The notes under the pieces are model-generated. The model had not been told where the DNA came from, searched no databases, and saw only the letters and a list, made by a program, of their open reading frames with translations. Both the position numbers and the translations under genes were made by a program. 64,000 nt of DNA, from positions 2,160,001 to 2,224,000 of the forward strand of contig WPIO01000058.1 in assembly GCA_009760855.2 (NCBI GenBank). Reading direction: 5' to 3'. The stretch's first letter is position 1. Each line of letters starts with the position of its first letter. This DNA is from Cristatella mucedo (Eukaryota > Bryozoa > Phylactolaemata > Cristatellidae). Shown piece by piece: positions 35,708 to 47,178 of the stretch.

Positions 35708-36809
35708 TCGGCGCATCGGCTCGCCGACCCCGAGCCGGCGACGCCCGGCCACGCCCCCTCTTAGTAGCGCGTCCTCGGCGTCCTTTCGCGGCCTGTGGAG
35801 GCGCCGCCGCCGCGCGAGTTCCGGCCGCCAGTTGACGGGGGCCGTGCGAGCGAGTCAAGGGCAGCTCTCTAACAATTTCTCTCCGCCTCTCTCTCTGCCT
35901 CTGTCTCCTTCGAGTCGACGCAGAGTTTCTCTACGTTTTACGCAATGTTTCGTCTCTCTAGCAACTCGTCTGTCCTCGATTTTCTCTCGTGTCTTTGCCT
36001 CTCTGCTTCTTTCTCTCCCTTTCTCTTTGCCGCCGACATTCAGTCTCGGCTCTGCCTTCCGGTCGGGCCACAACAATCGCCGCAACCCCAAAATTCAGCT
36101 GCGGAGGCGCGAACGGACTCACGAATGACCTCTTCGCCGGACGGCCGGGGTGGTGCGCTCGCGCGCTCGCGCGTGCGTTCTTTCGCAGCGACGTGACAGT
36201 CCTTATGTTGAAAATCGACGGCCATCCTCGGCCATTACTCACTGCGCGTTTTGTCCTCGTCCGCCTTTTCCTTTGTCGTCTTTGTTGAAAAGCACCGTAA
36301 AGACCCGCGGCGAACAGCCGCGCACCGCTTTGCCGACAAATTCAATAACCGGTCTCCAGTCTTATTGTGCCGGGAATGCTTTATTCGTCTACCGCGGACG
36401 CTGGCGAAAGTCGGTGCCGCCGCTCGCGTGCGCGGCGAGCGCGCGAGAGTGGCGGCGGTGGAGGCGGCGCTACTATTTTCGGAGCCGCTGATGCTCGAGG
36501 CCGCGGCGGCGGCGGCGGCAGCGCGCAATCGGCGTGCAGCGGCACGCTGCTGCTGCCGCGGCGACGTCTTTCCACGTGCGGGCGGCGAATCGCAACCGTA
36601 AAAAAAGTGGCGCTTCGCCGCCTCGGACGCAGAGCGCTCTCTCAGCGGACGCTCTGCACTTAAGGCTGCGCTACGACTCGTGGAGCATCGGAGCATCTGA
36701 AAGCTTAAAGCTTAAAGGTCTTAGCCCAGTGGCGATGCACTGGCGCTTTACGACCCGGGTCGCGCTCTCTCGAGTCCGATTCGATCGGACGATTTTGGCT
36801 CGCTGACCC
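35708..36809. other. CpG-rich non-coding
   Basis: No gene is recognised. CTCT-rich pyrimidine sequence at 35880-36030; a CGG-rich patch at 36455-36520. A TTAGCCCAGTGGCGATGCAC stretch at about 36720 resembles a tRNA-type A box and may be the head of a SINE joined to the LINE tail that follows, but its B box is unconvincing. Confidence 0.4.
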
Positions 36810-36957
36810 TGTGCATGTCAGCCCTAACCATGCTATTCATTTTGTTTGCTTATCAAGCATGATTTTACTCACCATTTAATTGCATTTTCCTTTGCAGCAA
36901 ATGCAAAGCGCCTAGAGATAGATTAAGTTCTCTGATAGCGCTTTATCAAGTGCATTA

Positions 36958-36989
<32 letters not shown>

Positions 36990-36990
36990 G
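36810..36990 (+). mobile_element. LINE-A 3' UTR and tail
   Basis: CTGACCCTGTGCATGTCAGC, the CATTTTGTTTGCTTATCAAG region, CCTTTGCAGCAAATGCAAAG and the hairpin tail with an (ATT)n end match the 3' UTRs at 50640-50900 and 63300-63560. Confidence 0.85.
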
Positions 36991-39422
36991 TATTACCGAG
37001 CGGTCAGAATTCTGCCTGCCAGACTAGAGCGAGGCGACGATTCGCTTCCGCGACGCGTCCGCGCGCGAGGGTGCGCGAGTGCAAGTTCGCAAACGCACCA
37101 TGTGCTCATGTCGTGCAGGCACAGGCTCTCGCAATTTATACAGATAAGGCAAGATCGGAGCAGCACTAATCTGGAGGCGACTGAGATCGGGCGCCACCAC
37201 GGTTTGCCATCTACTCGCAGGCATATGAAGATGAGCGTAGAAGGAAAGCCTGTGCGGACCGCTGACGCCTGGTCCAGCCCCCTGACGCAACTTCGGCCGC
37301 GCGACCGCCGCTCTGTCCGCCTCTCCGTCCGCCCTCCGTCGTATCCGTCGTCGCGTGTCGTCATCCGCCGCTCTGCCGCTCGTTTCCGGCGTTGACCCCG
37401 ACGCTCTGTGGGAGTATAGTGTACAGTTTCGCCGCTTCAGCGAACTCATTTATGCAGAGCGGCAGAAGAAGAGCCGCAGCCGCAGCGGCGGCGGCGGCGG
37501 CTCTTCTGTCGCTCTTTCAGTGGTCAATAAAGAATTGCGAAAGCCACGATCCGCCTGCCGCGAGACTCGAAAGCCACGACTCGCGGTCACGAAGGTCACG
37601 TCTCGCGAAGGCGCAAGCGCCGCTCTCCTCCGCCGCTCTCGGCCTTACAACTGGCAGCCACTCTTCCGATTCGGGGACTTCCGTTGCGGCGCCAGCGAGC
37701 ACCGCGGAGCGCTCCTCCTCTTCCGCGGCAAGTCCTCGCGACCGGCTCCTGCGGCAGCGATAGCGTTTGCCGAGCTTCCGGGGGGCGCGGAGCAGGCGAG
37801 CAAGAGCGACAGTCGCAGGGCGTCGGATACGCGCGGCAGCGCGCCCGCGCAGGAATCTTCGGCCGACGAAATCTTCGGCCGACGACGCACAGCGCGAGGC
37901 GCGCTGGGCGAGGGAAGCGCGCCGTCGCTTCCTTTCGCTTAGCGCTATAGGCGACACAGAGACGGTGCTGCTCTGCCGGTCTTCCTTGTCTAAGAAAGTC
38001 GCCTCCACATTTATTCCTCTTCCTCTTGGCCTAGCTGTGCGTACGCCCAGACATTTGGTCCATGCGACACGAGACTTCTGGCTGCCGTTTGCACGCCGAA
38101 AGCCTTCGCGGTGACGGCACCGAAGAGAGCGTGGATCTGACCAAACCCTACCCACCGCCGCCGCCGCCGCCGCCGTCGTCGCCACAGCCGCCGCCGGACC
38201 GGGCGCTCGCGTGCAGACTTCCGGCCAACTGCACGGCCGTGCATCATCCGGCTCGCAATGCAAGTCGATGGGGCGTCGGCCGATGTCTAATGGTACGACC
38301 GCACTCACCAGGCTGGCTCTGCTGGCAGATTTTTCTACCGTTCTTATCGTGCGGCACATCGATGGATGAACGGATAAATGCCTCCAGTCCAGCCACCGAA
38401 ATCCGGAAACGTACTCGGCCATCGATGAGGAGTGACCAGGATGCTAAAGGGCACCGACGAACACGCGAATAATTCAGCGCTTCTCCGCTCCTCCAGCGGT
38501 CGGATGTCCTCCTGAGCAGTAAGCTACTGACCGACGCACGCCTTCTTACTAGCCCGTGAAGGAAAACGCATTCTGTAGAATTTATCAAAAATGCAAGTGT
38601 AGTTTCAAAAGCTATCGGCCGACAGACATCGACCGCACTCGCAGGACGGGCAACTGCGGCAAAACTTGTGGCCGCCAGGGTACACTGTAAACTACATGGC
38701 CGCACGTACAGAAATTTGATACAACAGCGCTTAAATTAAAAATTAAATTTGTAAACGGACTAGGTGCAGATACTGCGTTCGCCCTTCGCTAATGCAAGAG
38801 TAATTATAGGCTTGAGCGACGGATTTATTTTCGAGTTCGTTTCGAAGTGGGAGGCTCTGGCGTCGCGGGTCGCTGGGCTCGAGAGCGCCGCGACGCGCCG
38901 CCGCACCTGCGCGCTGGCTCACTTCGCGCGGGCCTCGGCGGACATCGCTCTACGCGCGACGGGCGGCGCTAGAGCGCAACGGTCCCGCGTCGTCACCCTC
39001 GTTCTCGCCAGCCCGTCGCCGGGCCGACGGGAGTGGCCGACGCGACAGGTTGGCAATTCTCGGCGCCCGCCGAGCTAGAACGCCACACTCTCCCGTTGCT
39101 AGCGCGTTGAAACCCGCGCGGACGCGGCGTCGCGTCGAACCCGATAGCTCGGGGATGCGCCGCTATTCTTAGGAGCGCCGCTATTCCGTCTGCTAGGCTC
39201 ATCGCTAGGCCACGACGAGCCGCGCTCGAGCCCCCGGTACAGCCTGCGTCGCGGCGGGCCATTGCCAAAGGGCGACGCCGAAAAGCGCCGTCATGCTGGC
39301 GTCGGTCGCGAGCAACGGCAAGTTGTCCGCGCGCTGCAGTCCCCATAGCCACTCGACTTTCGAGCGGTGGCGGTGCCCGGAGGATGATGCCCCTGGGCGA
39401 ATCGCTTTGCGGACTCGAAGCT
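36991..39422. other. CpG-rich non-coding with AT-richer patch
   Basis: No gene is recognised. An AT-richer patch lies at 38540-38850. A CCG tract occurs at 38155-38175. ORFs of up to about 300 codons on the minus strand overlap comparable ORFs on the plus strand and lack domains. Confidence 0.5.
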
Positions 39423-39670
<248 letters not shown>

Positions 39671-40132
39671 CGCAGTCGTCCTGCCGCCTCGAGACTCGTC
39701 GGCGCCGAGCGAGCTCGGAATATTGACCCGCAGCGGTGCGGGCTAGCGGTTCTTCTGCGACCGACCGCCCACGGCTGCCAGCGGCGTCGGCATCGGCGGC
39801 GGCGTTGTAGTCAATGCCACCGCCGCCGGTGAGCGGACCGCCACCGCAGCAAAATGCAGAGCGCTGACCGCTAGCGGCACACGAGCGCCTTCCCCCGCGA
39901 CTGATGCACGTGGCCGGTGCTGCAGCGAGCGCTTGCTAAACGCGAAGAGGTCGCGGACGAAAACCGGCCGCTGCACGTCTCCCCCGCCGCCTCCGCCTCG
40001 GAGGTTCGGGCCGTAGCGATGCCGAAAGGGGGGAGGGTCGCACCGGGCCGCCTGCTACGTGTTTGGCACGCCGCATGAGGCGCCGAAGACGCCCGGCCGC
40101 CCGCCCGACGAAGGCCAGCAGGTGCACAGCCG

Positions 40133-40176
40133 GCGCCGGCGCTGACGCGGCTGCCGCGAGCGGCGTCAGCGCCGGC
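40133..40176. repeat. 14-bp perfect hairpin upstream of Lim1
   Basis: Arms 40135-40148 and 40163-40176 are exact reverse complements with a 14-nt loop. It lies about 90 bp upstream of the CCAAT motif. Confidence 0.85.
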
Positions 40177-40265
40177 TGCTCGGCGGTCCGGCCCGCGCGA
40201 CCTGTCCTATGGGCGCTCGTCGCGAGTGACTGACGTGAGAGCCACGCCCACGGGCGCCCCGCGCG

Positions 40266-40340
40266 CCAATGCGACGCGATCAAAATAGAGGCGGCCATGC
40301 AGTTTTTATAAAGCGCTCCCCGACGCCGGTCGCACCGTAG
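40266..40340 (+). promoter_or_regulatory. putative Lim1 core promoter (CCAAT and TATA)
   Basis: A CCAAT motif at 40266-40270 (GCGCCAATGCG) precedes a TATAAA at 40307-40312 within TTTTTATAAAGCG. The TATA lies about 320 bp upstream of the initiating ATG, so transcription would start near 40337-40342 with a 5' UTR of roughly 295 bp if unspliced. This is the only such pairing close upstream of the gene. Function is inferred. Confidence 0.45.
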
Positions 40341-40633
40341 CGCACGCGGTGGCGACGTTTCTCGACGAGCTCGCGTTCGGAGGATAGAGTCGGAGAACGA
40401 GAGAGAGACAGGGAGAGAGAGAGAGTCCACTGTCCGTCCGTCAGCAGTCGTCTGGCGCCGCCGCTGTAGCAGCCGCCGGTGGATGCGATCGCGGTCCTAG
40501 CTCGTCGTCGGGCAGCTAGCGTCGTCGTCGTCGTCAGTCGTCGTCAGCGCTCGTCCGTCGGTCGGTCGATCGGTCGGTGAGCGTCGTGCGCCGCGCGCAG
40601 GAGTGCACGCCGAGCGGCGGCGGGCTGCCGAAG

Positions 40634-40806
40634 ATGGTGGCGGTGTGCGCCGGCTGCGACGCGCCGATCACCGACCGGTTCCTGATGAACGTGTCCGAGC
40701 GAACTTGGCACTCGACGTGCGTCGTGTGCGCCGACTGCAACTGCCGCCTGACGGACAAGTGCTTCTACCGAGACGGCAAGCTCTACTGCAAGAGAGACTT
40801 CTTCAT
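40634..40806 (+). CDS. Lhx1/5: Lim1 exon 1 (start, first LIM domain)
   Basis: Encodes [16 protein letters not shown] through [11 protein letters not shown] and ends in AT before a GTGAGT donor at 40807. Phase 2: the split codon becomes ATG (Met) with the next exon. Confidence 0.95.
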
Positions 40807-42303
40807 GTGAGTGCTGCTCGGCTGCGGCTTCGGCGGCGGCGGCCGCTGCTGCTGCAGGCTGGACGTCGCACGCACGCACGCGCCAAGTTCCAGCCGGGGG
40901 GGGTTCGCTTGCCCCTTCTCCTCCTCCAGCTACTCGGCTTCCTCCCACTACGGCCCCCCTTACCCCTTGCCCACCACCCCTGCTACTCTTTATGCGCGTC
41001 CTCTATCGTTCAGCGAGCGACGAAGCCGGTCCGTCGGCGGCGCGTCCGTCCGTCGCAGCGGCCGCAACCCGGCGAGCCTCCGCCGCGTCAGGATGTGAGT
41101 GATAAGAGCGAGCGAGCGAGCCGCGCGCGTTTCCCTTGGGTAGCTAGCGGCGAAACACAATAGCTCAGCATTCAGCCGCCACCGCTGCCGCCGACGGGTC
41201 GCTGAACGGAGCGGCGTCCTCGCAGCGGCGGCGGCGGCGGTTCCGCAAAGCCTTCGCGTGCACGCAGGTGGCTGGCTGGCTGGCTGGCTGGCCCGCTGTA
41301 CCGGCTGGCGACATCCGTCGGTCCGTTCGTCGACGCAGCCACCGCCGCCGCTGCCGCCGCCGGCGTCCGGCGCCGAGCGAGCGCCGTCGCTCTCGCCCGG
41401 CTGGCGATCGGGGATGGCGCATTTTCGAGCGGCGCCCGATTACGCGGACGATTTAGCAAGCGAGCCGCAGAGCAGCCGGCGGCGGCAGCGGCGGCGGCTG
41501 CGACGGCGCGGCGGCGGCGGGTCGACGGCTGCTCCTAAGCAGCCGGGCGGTGTAAAACGCCCGCGGCGACGAGACCGCCGGCGCCGCCCGCACCGCCCGC
41601 CGCCGCCGCTGCTCGCGCGCTCGCCGGCCCGCTGAGCGAGGCGGCGGCCGCTTTCGAGCAGCAGCGCCGAGACGTCGGCGCGTGCGCGCTCGAAGCGGTC
41701 GCGTGTCGGTTCGAGTCGGGCGTGAACCGCGAGCGCTCGCGCGAGCACCGACAGCCACCGGAGCAGCTTGGCATGACGTCTGGCAGCTCCAACCGGGAGC
41801 TCGCGCCCCGGCGGCGGCGGTGCTCGCGCAGGCGGCCGAGCAAGCTCCGTGGGCGGCAGCGCACCGGCGCCAGCGGCCGGGTTGGTGCTCGAACCACGCA
41901 CGCGCGCGCGCGTGCGTGCGTGCGTGCTAGACGGAGAGAGAATCCCACTAGCGATTCGGCGTCGAGTGGCGAGTTGCGTTGCGGCTGCGCCGGCTGGACG
42001 AACTAACCGGGCGCCTCCCCCCCCCCCCGCCACCATTAACCCGAAACGGCAATCCGAGCCTTCGGCCTGCCTCCTTCCCTTAGGCGGCCGGATGTCCGCA
42101 CACCGACCGGACTTGGCGTAACTGAACGGCTGGTCGTAGGGAGGACTCGCGTGTACCATCCCACGCCCATGAGCAGCTTCGCAAATGTCCGCCCAGTAAG
42201 TCGTGCAAGGCGGGGCTCGCTCGATGCATAGCTTGCTTGGAGAGTGGGCTGGGGTGCACGATAGGATGCTTGAAGATGGGAGTGAGGCTGGAAAGAAAGG
42301 AAG

Positions 42304-42382
<79 letters not shown>

Positions 42383-42401
42383 AAGAGGAGAATGAATAGG
42401 G

Positions 42402-42460
<59 letters not shown>

Positions 42461-45400
42461 ACGGCCGGGGAGAGAAAAAGAGCGGCAAGAAAGATATGCT
42501 TGAGAAGAAAAACGGAGAACAGAGGACTAGAGAGACAGAGGGAGACAGAGGGAACAGCAAACTAGAAGACTCAGAGAAATGCACCAGGCTTGCAGCGAAC
42601 TCCACGCCATCTCCACAGAAAATAAAATTAGGAATCCACATTAAACTACTTTTTGGCATTTTACGGACGTTTAGGGGCCACGTCATGCCCTCGAGCGAGC
42701 GAGAGCTCGCCCGCCGCGGCGACAGTAACGAGAGCTCGAGCTACTGAGGTCAATACCCGGGGAACGGGGGGGGGAGGAGGGCGATAGCAACCGGAGAGAG
42801 TCACCCATTTGTGGCTGATTGGACGAGGCTTGCGTCAGCTGATGCTCCCATCTCACCGCCGCACGGGGATGAGCAGGTTGTCGCTTCGACCGTTGTAGGC
42901 GTTTCGGCACGAAGTGCAGCGGTTGCAATCAGGGCATAATACCGAATGATCTGGTGAGAAAGGCCAAGGAGAAGCTCTATCACCTCAAGTGCTTCACGTG
43001 CATGGTGTGCACCAAAGAGCTATCCACAGGGGAAGAGCTCTACGTCTTGGACGATAACAAGTTCGTCTGCAAAGAGGACTTCGCCAGCCACGGCGGAGGA
43101 GCGTACAGAGAAAGTAAGCCAGCTGCGTCCGGCAGCGAGCGCATAGACTGCTGCTCAGACGAGGCCGCGCGGTGCCGCTCGAGCGGCGCCGCGCGGCGCT
43201 CGAGCGTTCGAGCCGACTCGTCCAGACCAGCTCCTGGCTGCGTTAATGCGTTGCTGCTTTGCCGCGGGTTCGCTGCGGGCCGTGCAGCAGCTCAGCTCGG
43301 GCGCGTGAGGCCGCTGCGGGCGAACAGAGGATGGCTTCGGGCACCGAAGCCTCGCTGGTGGCGATTTGATTTTAAAGGGATTTCTATAGCATAACGCGGT
43401 CAGCGACTCGCGACAAAGCTGAATGCTAGCGTGGCTATTTCTCGCTAGTCGGCCGATGTCTGGCGGTGCTATCGGATGGGCTCGTAGGAGATCGTCGCCG
43501 CCGCCGCTGGAGCGTCACAGCGGCGGCGACGGCGGCTCGGAACGAGAGGCATCGAACGAGAGGCGAGCGCATCGAGGGAGGGGGGTAGCAGATGCCGACA
43601 AGAAGGAATGAAGGAAGGAAGGAAGGAAGGAAGGAAGGAAGGAAGAGTCAGGCTCTGCTGTATATCTACTGCCGAAGGCCTCTGACCATCGACCGTCGCT
43701 CACGACTAGCGTCTCCGTCCAAGACTCGAATAATGCTGCTGCATATTGTTTATTTACAAGTGCCGAGGCCTGTATTGACACGCTTGAGGAGCAGCCTTTT
43801 GAAGTAGCCCGAAACAATGGTGTCGGCGGTGATTGTGATCGCCCGGACAGGCCAGCCGCTAGGGCCCGAGTGGGAGGGGCCCGCCGGCGCTCTCGCCCGC
43901 GTGTGCGTGCGTGCGTGCGTGCGCTCGAGCGCATTGCCGTTGGTCTTTTCCCGAAGCTCTACTGCCGCGACGAAAGGGTCACCGATAGACTCAATGATGG
44001 CACGCTCGCGCCTTCTCTGCCGTCGCCTTTTAGCAGACGCCGTGTCAGACGCCGAAGACGGCGACGACTCGACGTTCGACGCCGACAACGTCGATTGCGG
44101 CACGGACGCCGGAAATACGTCCGACAAAGATGCCAGCCTCGACTGCGACGCGGTCTCTCCGCTGGCGGACGACGGCAACAGCAAAGACTGCCAAGCAGAC
44201 AGTCCGAATAGTAACGAGAATCACTCGAGCAACACCTCGACGTCTAACAATGCTGCCAGCCAGCTGCACAACTCCAACAGCGACAAAGAGGAGTCGGCGA
44301 CCGAGGAGACGAACGGCGCCAAGCGACGCGGTCCGAGGACCACCATCAAGGCGAAGCAGCTCGAAACGCTAAAAGCCGCCTTCGCAGCGACGCCCAAGCC
44401 GACGCGACACATCAGAGAGCAGCTGGCTCAGGAAACCGGCCTCAACATGCGCGTCATACAGGTAATGCATCCTGCGGCGGCGGTCGGAGGTGGCGGCGGG
44501 CGGCGGCGGCGGCGGCGGCGGCGGCGGGCTTGGACCTGTCGTGCACTCGCTTCGCCCGGCTTCCGCAGGTGTGGTTCCAAAACCGGAGGTCGAAGGAGAG
44601 ACGAATGAAACAGATGACCTCAATGGGCGCCCGGCGCCACTATTTTGGTCGAAGCGGCCGCAGGTTACGGAACGCTGGAATCGACGACAGCCCCGACATC
44701 GCGGCTCCTTACGGATACGCTTACCAAGGTTGGTGTTCGATGAATGGCAACTAGCAGCTGTGGAGCGTGCACCTCTTGGCAGCCACCGGACGAGCTCAGC
44801 TAGTGCCCCCCCCCCCCGCTTAGTCGAGCCCGTTACGCGTTTACCCATTAACACATTATGCTGCCGCCGCCGCGGCTCGAGGTGCCGGACGGCTCAGCGC
44901 TGACGTATCGCTCTACCTCTGCCGCTCGAGGGGGAGGAGGAGGTGGCAGGAGCTTCGACGAGCGGCGCCCTGACGGCGGCAGCAACGGTCGTGCTTTGGC
45001 AGCGGACTAAGGTGGCGGGGTCAGCGGGAGGCGCGCTTAGGTAGTACGGCAGAGCCACCGCTGCTGCTCGCCCGGGATCTCGGGGAATGAAGCCAAGCCG
45101 CCTGCCATTATATCGCGGCGTGCGCCGTTACACTTTATGGGATTCACAATGCATATTTGTTCAGCACGTGTTCAATTGAATCGCACAAAGGCGTTAGGAA
45201 ACCCGGAGCTTTATTTAACATGCCGGCAATAAAACACGCGACGATGCCTGTCCTTTTGTTGGGCCATTTACTGTCGCCAAATCGGCCGTCACCCCTGAAT
45301 GGCCACACCTCAAAGGCCCGTTCGGCCGTCGAGCTAGGTCCTGCGCCCGAGAAAGCTTGGGCGGAGCGCTCGCCGGTCGTGCTCACGGCCTCTCAATCTC

Positions 45401-46267
45401 GCAAACCTGTTAACTCGCAATCCCGATCACGTGATGTCAGTCGAGGGCGACCGGTGGCGTTAAGAGTACCTCTGCTGCCTGTTGCAGATAATCAGGATTT
45501 CTATCCGAATTACGTCGGGTACCCGGAGTTTTACCATGGACAGCAGCAGGACGCAGGACTTACTTTTCTAGGAGCTCCAACCAATCCAGTCGACATGGCG
45601 CACCAGCAAGCTGCTGTCGGTAAGAGCTCGGGCTCCCACGTTTGGCCGAACACGCTAGCATACACACATATATGGACTTCCGCTTTCGTGCCCACCCGCA
45701 CACACACTGGCCTCCGTTTTGTCTCGTTGACCAAGTATCAATCCTACCTAGTGCAGAGATCGATTCGGCAACTTCGGCGAGCAGTTGCCACCACCTCCTC
45801 TAATACCTTCACAGTATGCACGAAAGGGCACTACAGGGAAGACAGCCTTCCAATCTCCTGCCCAAAATCGCCGGCTACTGCCGAGCTTGAGTCGTTCATG
45901 CTATCAGGCAGCAAGAGCAGGTCGCAGCCTGCAAGCAGCAGCTGCAGCGAGCTACAGGCTGCTGTCACCCAGCTGGGTCCAACCTAAGAGCCGCGATCGC
46001 ATCCCCACGTCGCCGCCCGATCGCCACGTTGCAGGGCTCGCCGATGGCTTCCTGCGAGCCGACATGCTCGGCCATGGACACACGTCGCAGAGCAGCCCCG
46101 AGCCAGGTGGCACTGTCGCAGGGCTGACGGGCATGTCACTTGCCGAAAGCATGTATGCCAGTGCTGCAGCCGCCGTGAGGCCCGGCATGCACGGCGGTGG
46201 CATGCACGGTGCCGGTGTCGCCGGAGGCATGCAACGACACGCACCTCCGCCCATCGAATCGTGGTGA
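40634..46267 (+). CDS. Lhx1/5: LIM-homeodomain transcription factor, Lhx1/Lhx5 (Lim1) class; six coding exons
   Basis: A nuclear DNA-binding regulator. In animals this class acts in head/organizer, mesoderm, kidney and neuronal development, with the LIM domains binding LDB/CLIM cofactors. The joined exons 40634-40806, 42899-43113, 44034-44461, 44569-44728, 45488-45619 and about 45837-46267 give about 512 residues with all phases consistent; vertebrate LHX1 has about 406. LIM1 spans residues 5-55 with zinc ligands C5, C8, H26, C29, C32, C35, C52, D55; LIM2 spans 64-118 with C64, C67, H86, C89, C92, C95, C115, D118. An Asp/Ser-rich linker follows. The homeodomain is about 227-286 with the [15 protein letters not shown] recognition helix. 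The C-terminus keeps an SSPEP/MSLAES region and ends IESW. The ATG at 40634 was chosen because MVAVCAGC matches the family start and has A at -3 and G at +4. The 5' end of the last exon is uncertain. Confidence 0.95.
40807..42898. other. Lim1 intron 1
   Basis: A 2.1-kb CpG-rich intron containing a GGCT repeat near 41270, CGG patches, an alternating CGCG/TGCG stretch near 41905, and a split (GA)n tract at 42308-42458. Arg/Pro/Ala-rich ORFs in it are compositional. Confidence 0.85.
42308..42458. repeat. (GA)n tract in Lim1 intron 1
   Basis: Two nearly pure GA blocks separated by about 30 bp (GGATGAAGAGGAGAATGAAT), 2 kb downstream of the putative promoter. Confidence 0.95.
42899..43113 (+). CDS. 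Lhx1/5: Lim1 exon 2 (second LIM domain)
   Basis: Begins after an AG at 42897-42898 and reads [19 protein letters not shown] through [20 protein letters not shown] to [12 protein letters not shown]. Ends in A before GTAAGC at 43114 (phase 1). Confidence 0.95.
43114..44033. other. Lim1 intron 2 with (GGAA)n microsatellite
   Basis: Contains a nearly palindromic CpG-rich 32-mer near 43165 and a (GGAA)n run at about 43608-43645. The acceptor is a TAGCAG tandem preceded by CTGCCGTCGCCTTT. Confidence 0.8.
44034..44461 (+). CDS. Lhx1/5: Lim1 exon 3 (acidic linker, most of homeodomain)
   Basis: Starts after TAG at 44033, or alternatively after CAG at 44036; both keep the frame. Encodes [18 protein letters not shown], an Asp/Ser/Asn-rich linker, then [20 protein letters not shown] to GLNMRVIQ. 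It ends with a GTAATG donor at the family-typical homeodomain intron site between Q46 and V47. Confidence 0.95.
44569..44728 (+). CDS. Lhx1/5: Lim1 exon 4 (homeodomain recognition helix)
   Basis: Begins [18 protein letters not shown] and continues with [16 protein letters not shown], close to the LHX1 GARRHAFFRSPRRMR segment. Ends ...APYGYAYQ plus G before GTTGGT, a weak but phase-compatible donor. Confidence 0.9.
45488..45619 (+). CDS. Lhx1/5: Lim1 exon 5 (Tyr/Phe-rich activation region)
   Basis: After TGTTGCAG it encodes [17 protein letters not shown] through [16 protein letters not shown], comparable to the YDFFPQ...QTPVDL region of vertebrate LHX1. The donor GTAAGA at 45620 is strong (phase 1). 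Confidence 0.9.
45837..46267 (+). CDS. Lhx1/5: Lim1 exon 6 (C-terminal tail; 5' boundary uncertain)
   Basis: The terminal frame contains [20 protein letters not shown] and [15 protein letters not shown] and ends HAPPPIESW. It aligns with the RFTDILAHPPGDSPSPEP and MSAE parts of LHX1, so this frame is right. Its start is set by phase only: an acceptor at 45836 fits but is weak, and several AG sites from 45917 to 45947 also fit. The strongest polypyrimidine acceptor (45814) leads into a different frame. Confidence 0.7.
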
Positions 46268-46722
46268 TACCGACTTAAGAGGGAGACGTGGCTTCCAATT
46301 GCACTTGCACAGCTTGCCAAAGAGAGGTGGCAACAGATGAACGAAGGGACGAAATAGCAGCTAGACCGAATAGCTGACCCGAGTAGTTAGTCTTTGTTAA
46401 GCCGTTATTACTGTTAAAATACTTGTTGTTACTTGTGATAATCTGTTGCTGTTGTAATGTACCGACTACCAGAGCTCACCACCACTCATAATAACGTTGC
46501 CTTGTGAGCCAGTTAAACTATTGTCAGGTGTTTTACGAGGCTGCTACCTAGTCAGTGCTCTGCTGCGGCTATCGAAGCTGAGCCCGCTGCCCGCGCTCCT
46601 CCACCACTCGGACGGCCGTCGGCTGCAGAGGCGCTCTTACCAACCGGGAAGCGCTGCTGGTAGTGACACATACCACTGTTAGAGAGACAGCATAAAACTT
46701 ACTGCTACGAGACAGAGAAATA

Positions 46723-46728
46723 TTTATT
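46723..46728 (-). terminator. putative HUWE1 poly(A) signal
   Basis: TTTATT on the plus strand is AATAAA on the minus strand, about 350 bp past the HUWE1 stop. It is the only such hexamer seen between the stop and the Lim1 3' UTR. Confidence 0.45.
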
Positions 46729-46756
46729 TTATGGAAAACCAGTTTGTTTAACAGGA

Positions 46757-46762
46757 AATAAA
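46757..46762 (+). terminator. putative Lim1 poly(A) signal
   Basis: AATAAA about 490 bp past the Lim1 stop, followed by AGCTTATGTTG. It predicts cleavage near 46775-46790. Confidence 0.6.
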
Positions 46763-47075
46763 GCTTATGTTGAACAGACCGCTAAAACATCCTGTCAAAC
46801 TGTGTAAACTACATATACAGTGACATGTCGGCAGCATCGAAGGCAGCATGCTCGTGCTCGAAGGCGAGTGCCAAGCTGTGAGCAAGTTTTGTACACAAAA
46901 AGCCTATCCATCGTAGTGCCGAGCCTAGCGGCGGCTGCATAGCCGGCCACTGGTTTGCTACTGTACAAAATCTGAGCGGAGAGGACTTGATCGCCGCCCT
47001 CCTCGCACTTCGTGTTGCTGCTTCTTGCTCTGTTGCTGCTGCCAACGGCCAGTTGGAATGGCTTGGCCCACTCGG

Positions 47076-47178
47076 CTAAGCCAGCCCGAAGCCTTCTGAA
47101 CACTCGTTGATCACCAGCAGCAGCATGCGCCGCAGCTTGTCGTAGGTCTCGTAGGCCGGTAGGTCGAGCTGGTTGAAG
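47076..47178 (-). CDS. HUWE1: HUWE1 last exon (HECT C-lobe end)
   Basis: Begins with C after TTTTGTAG, completing the catalytic Cys codon TG|C. Encodes [18 protein letters not shown] and ends [10 protein letters not shown] plus TAG. Confidence 0.95.

Noticed and set aside
40577-40633. In-frame upstream extension of Lim1 beginning at GTG
   Set aside because: GTG is an unlikely start in an animal gene, and the ATG at 40634 has a strong context and matches the family N-terminus.
43422-44033. Longer N-terminal coding extension of Lim1 exon 3
   Set aside because: The upstream frame is open but encodes Arg/Ala/Cys-rich sequence. A good acceptor at 44033 fits the exon 2 phase exactly.
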